From Cryobacterium breve (GTDB taxonomy: Bacteria > Actinomycetota > Actinomycetes > Actinomycetales > Microbacteriaceae): a stretch of 64,000 bases of DNA. Positions 61,856 to 64,000 of this stretch are shown here, in pieces (the first letter of the stretch is position 1; every line of letters starts with the position of its first letter). The notes under the pieces are model-generated. The model was not told the origin of the DNA and ran no database searches. It saw nothing but the letters and a program-made list of their open reading frames with translations. The stretch covers positions 2,294,001 to 2,358,000 of the forward strand of contig NZ_CP075584.1 of the NCBI RefSeq assembly GCF_027594785.1, given 5' to 3'. The position numbers and the translations under genes are program-made.

Positions 61856-62881
61856 TCAGAGGAGCCGAAGGCGCACAAGGCTCTCCGCGGTGGCGAGGAT
61901 GGCCTCTTCGTTGGATCGGGGCTCCCAGCCGAGCATCCGCCTGGCCTTGTCGTTCGAGGCGCTCCTCGTCGTGCCGAGTTGCGGGGCGACCTGCCGGAGC
62001 GGGGCGCTGAACGGCGCGAGGACCCGGACGAGCCAGGTCGGCAGCACCCGGCGGGGAACCCGCCGTGCGACATCGCCGAGGTTCGACCTCAGCAGTGCGG
62101 CGATCCCGGGAAAGGTCATCGGGGGTCCGGCGACGGCGAGGAACCGTTCGCCGGCCGCAAGCGGGCTCGTCATCGCGCGCACGTGCAGCTCGGCGACGTC
62201 GCGCACGTCGACGATGTTGGTCTCGATCCGGGGCACGGCCGGCACAGCACCCGTCAGGAGTCCGCGGAGGAGCTCGACGAAACTGGAGAGGTCCGTCCCG
62301 AGTACGGGGCCGAAGATCCCGACCGGGTTGATCACCGTGAGCTCGAGGTCGCCACCTTCACGGGCGACGAAGTCCCAGGCCGCACGTTCGGCGATGGTCT
62401 TCGACCTGACGTATGCGCTCACCGCTGCGGTCGGGTCCGTCCAGTCGTCTTCGGTGAACGGGCGGTCCGGATGCTGGGCGCCATATCCGACGGCGGCGAA
62501 CGAGGAGGTCAGCACGACCCGCTGCACGCCGGCATCCCGCGCCGCCCGGAGCACCCGGAGTGCGCCGTCGCGGGCGGGCACGATGAGCTCATCCTCGTCG
62601 GCAGGCTGGCGTCCGGGGAAGGGGGAGGCGACGTGCAGGACGAAGGCGCAGCCCTTGACCGCTTCCGCCCACCCGGCGTCGGAGAGCAGGTCGGCGACGG
62701 TGAATGAGAGGGCGCTGCCGGCATCCGCCCCGCCGGCGGTGACCAGCGCACGGACCTCCGGCTCCCTGGTGAGGGAGCGCACCGTCGTGCGCACCCGGTA
62801 GCCCGCGGCGAGGAGCCGCACGATGCAGTGCGCACCGACGAAGCCAGACCCTCCGGTCACCAGAACCAGTTCGCCATTCAT
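61856..62881 (-). CDS. NAD(P)-dependent epimerase/dehydratase (extended SDR)
   Basis: 341 residues. The Rossmann motif VLVTGGSGFVGAHCIVRLLAAGY is at the N-terminus; SAYVRSKTIAERAAWDF carries the catalytic YxxxK; and NPVGIFGPVLG follows. The layout is that of the dihydroflavonol-4-reductase-like SDR group, common reductases of small aldehydes and ketones in actinobacteria. The C-terminus has RMLGWEPRSNEEAILATAESL, typical of the group. Substrate unknown. Convergent with the GH65 gene (23 bp gap) and divergent from the next gene. Confidence 0.87.
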   Translation of the reverse strand: MNGELVLVTGGSGFVGAHCIVRLLAAGYRVRTTVRSLTREPEVRALVTAGGADAGSALSFTVADLLSDAGWAEAVKGCAFVLHVASPFPGRQPADEDELIVPARDGALRVLRAARDAGVQRVVLTSSFAAVGYGAQHPDRPFTEDDWTDPTAAVSAYVRSKTIAERAAWDFVAREGGDLELTVINPVGIFGPVLGTDLSSFVELLRGLLTGAVPAVPRIETNIVDVRDVAELHVRAMTSPLAAGERFLAVAGPPMTFPGIAALLRSNLGDVARRVPRRVLPTWLVRVLAPFSAPLRQVAPQLGTTRSASNDKARRMLGWEPRSNEEAILATAESLVRLRLL

Positions 62882-62941
62882 CAGATCCTCATCCCGTTAT
62901 AAAATCCCTGCACCGGCGACTCATCGACGAGAGGCAGTCTA

Positions 62942-63352
62942 ATGAGCGACTTCAATGAACAGATCATCTCGGAGTTCCGGGAGAACAACGGTCATGTCAC
63001 CACGGCCGGCTTCGGGTCCAATCTCGTGCTCCTGCACACGACCGGGGCGCGCACGGGCGCAGAGCGCGTCAGCCCGGTGATGTCCATCCGCGACGGGGAC
63101 GCCTGGCTCGTGGTCGCCTCTGCCGGCGGCCGGCCCCAGCACCCCGCCTGGTATTTCAACCTGCTCAAGCAACCGGACACGATGATCGAGACCGCCGAGG
63201 GAACCGTCGGAGTCACGGCGACCGATCTGGACGGCGACGAACACGCGCGAGCCTGGGCGAAGATCGTCGCGAGGGCGCCGGGATTCGCCGACTACCAGGA
63301 ACGGGCCATCGGGCGGCGGATCCCCGTTCTCCGGCTGACCCGGCGCGCCTGA
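62942..63352 (+). CDS. Nitroreductase/deazaflavin-dependent (Ddn-like) oxidoreductase
   Basis: 136 residues with the F420-binding Ddn/FDOR-A pattern: VLLHTTGARTGAERVSPVM, then WLVVASAGGRPQHPAWYFNLLKQP, and GVTATDLDGDEHARAWAKIV. Such enzymes use cofactor F420 or bind fatty acids. GAGAGGCAG lies upstream of the ATG, and an AT-rich TTATAAAAT near 62897 may be part of a promoter. Presence hints that the organism makes F420, which is an inference. Confidence 0.85.
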   Translation: MSDFNEQIISEFRENNGHVTTAGFGSNLVLLHTTGARTGAERVSPVMSIRDGDAWLVVASAGGRPQHPAWYFNLLKQPDTMIETAEGTVGVTATDLDGDEHARAWAKIVARAPGFADYQERAIGRRIPVLRLTRRA

Positions 63353-63362
63353 AACCGGCGGG

Positions 63363-63398
63363 CTCCTGACGTACGGCGGACTCCTGACGTACGGCGGA
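63363..63398. repeat. Two tandem 18-bp repeats
   Basis: CTCCTGACGTACGGCGGA occurs twice in a row and is followed by ACTCTCG, in the gap between the Ddn-like gene and the uvrA-type gene. Confidence 0.85.
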
Positions 63399-63420
63399 CT
63401 CTCGTGGGCTCGAACTCCGT

Positions 63421-64000
63421 TCAGCTGCTCAGGCGGCGGGCGAGGTACGGCGCCGTCCGACTTTCGGGGTAGGCGGCGACGACCTCAGGCGGACCGGCCA
63501 CGAGGATGCGCCCGCCGGCGTCCCCTCCGGACGGGCCGAGGTCGATCACCCAGTCGGCCGCAGCGATGACGTCGAGGTTGTGTTCGACCACGATGACGGT
63601 GTTGCCCGCGTCGACCAGCCGGTTCAGCTGGGCGAGCAGGAGCTGGACATCCGACGGGTGCAGGCCCGTTGTCGGTTCGTCCAGCAGGTACAGGGTGTGG
63701 CCGCGGCGGGCGCGCTGGAGCTCTGAGGCGAGCTTGATGCGCTGGGCCTCTCCACCGGAGAGTTCCGTCGCCGGCTGGCCGAGGCGAAGGTAGCCGAGGC
63801 CGACCTCGCGGAGGGTCTCGAGGCTGCGGGCGGCCGCGGGCACGTCCGCGAGGAATCGGGCGGCGTCGTCGACGCTGAGGCCGAGGACGTCGGCGATGGT
63901 CTTGCCACGGTAGTCGACCTCGAGCGTCTCCGGGTTGTAGCGGGAACCGTGGCATGCCGGGCACACGGCGTAGCTGCCGGGGAGGAAGAGCAGTTCCACG
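63421..64000 (-). CDS. uvrA: Excinuclease ABC subunit A-type ATPase, 3' part (cut by window edge)
   Basis: The visible 192 C-terminal residues contain the second half of a zinc finger (CPACHGSRYN), the signature ATELSGGEAQRIKLASELQR, Walker B YLLDEPTTGLHPSDVQLLL, and the switch VIVVEHNLDVIAAADWVIDLGP, all specific to UvrA-like ATPases of nucleotide excision repair. The gene continues beyond the right edge. The sequence is somewhat divergent (for example RGHTLYLLDEP and a short C-terminus), so it could be a UvrA paralogue linked to drug resistance rather than the housekeeping UvrA. Confidence 0.88.
   Translation of the reverse strand, partial: VELLFLPGSYAVCPACHGSRYNPETLEVDYRGKTIADVLGLSVDDAARFLADVPAAARSLETLREVGLGYLRLGQPATELSGGEAQRIKLASELQRARRGHTLYLLDEPTTGLHPSDVQLLLAQLNRLVDAGNTVIVVEHNLDVIAAADWVIDLGPSGGDAGGRILVAGPPEVVAAYPESRTAPYLARRLSS

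Noticed and set aside
59918..62707. 929-codon open frame on the plus strand
   Set aside because: Arg/Pro-rich shifted reading of the GH65 gene running into the antisense of the SDR gene; no domain.

Overview
The window is high-GC (roughly two-thirds G+C) chromosomal DNA with actinobacterial gene content: a DUF222/13E12-type HNH endonuclease, a three-helix-bundle small protein, LacI, IclR, GntR and OmpR regulators, GTG starts and many stop/start overlaps. Frequent GGATGCC/GGCATCC strings and the gene set suggest a member of the Microbacteriaceae. This placement is inference from style, not from a marker gene.

Layout. 1-8 kb: a universal stress protein, a membrane protein carrying an in-frame palindrome, and an amine-use cluster (copper amine oxidase, two APC permeases, IclR regulator). 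7.3-14 kb: small stress-type proteins, a GAF-GGDEF-EAL signalling protein, two tiny paralogous genes, a Met/Cys-rich copper-type four-helix protein and a GNAT-AAA+ fusion. 14-19 kb: HNH endonuclease and a gluconate locus (gntR, gntP, gntK) with a palindromic operator. 19-28 kb: a membrane protein, a class V aminotransferase/membrane thioredoxin pair, a 1.76-kb segment bounded by a 110-bp perfect direct repeat that carries an Ltp-type surface protein, and a four-gene ABC/LolA-like operon. 28-38 kb: acyl-CoA synthetase, aldehyde dehydrogenase, an L-type lectin/Ig-repeat secreted protein, a two-component system and uppP. 38-62 kb: a large L-rhamnose region. 62-64 kb: an epimerase-type SDR, a deazaflavin-dependent reductase family protein and the 3' end of a uvrA gene cut by the window edge.

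The rhamnose region holds two pathways. One set (rhaB, bifunctional aldolase/dehydrogenase, rhaI, mutarotase rhaM, ABC importer rhaSPQT) reads leftward and ends oxidatively at lactate. The other (stand-alone class II aldolase, second rhaI, damaged second rhaB, FucO-type reductase) ends reductively at propanediol. A LacI-family regulator lies between them, and six copies of a TGAAWCGWTTCA-type operator, one with a single mismatch, lie in front of the units. They include the unit encoding a GH65 phosphorylase with a beta-phosphoglucomutase, which suggests use of a glucosyl-rhamnose disaccharide. The two rhaI genes share a 755-bp tract with one mismatch, in inverted orientation about 11 kb apart.

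A striking whole-window signal is that about 24 reading-frame breaks are single-base insertions at the centre of the tetranucleotide AGCT (AG|CT becoming AGGCT, AGCCT or once AGTCT), on both strands and in every codon phase. A further seven breaks are single-base deletions in short G or C runs. The broken genes are otherwise well conserved, so I read most of them as intact genes seen through sequence errors. The AGCT footprint could reflect a modified base in this DNA. I annotate each as one gene and give the lesion position.
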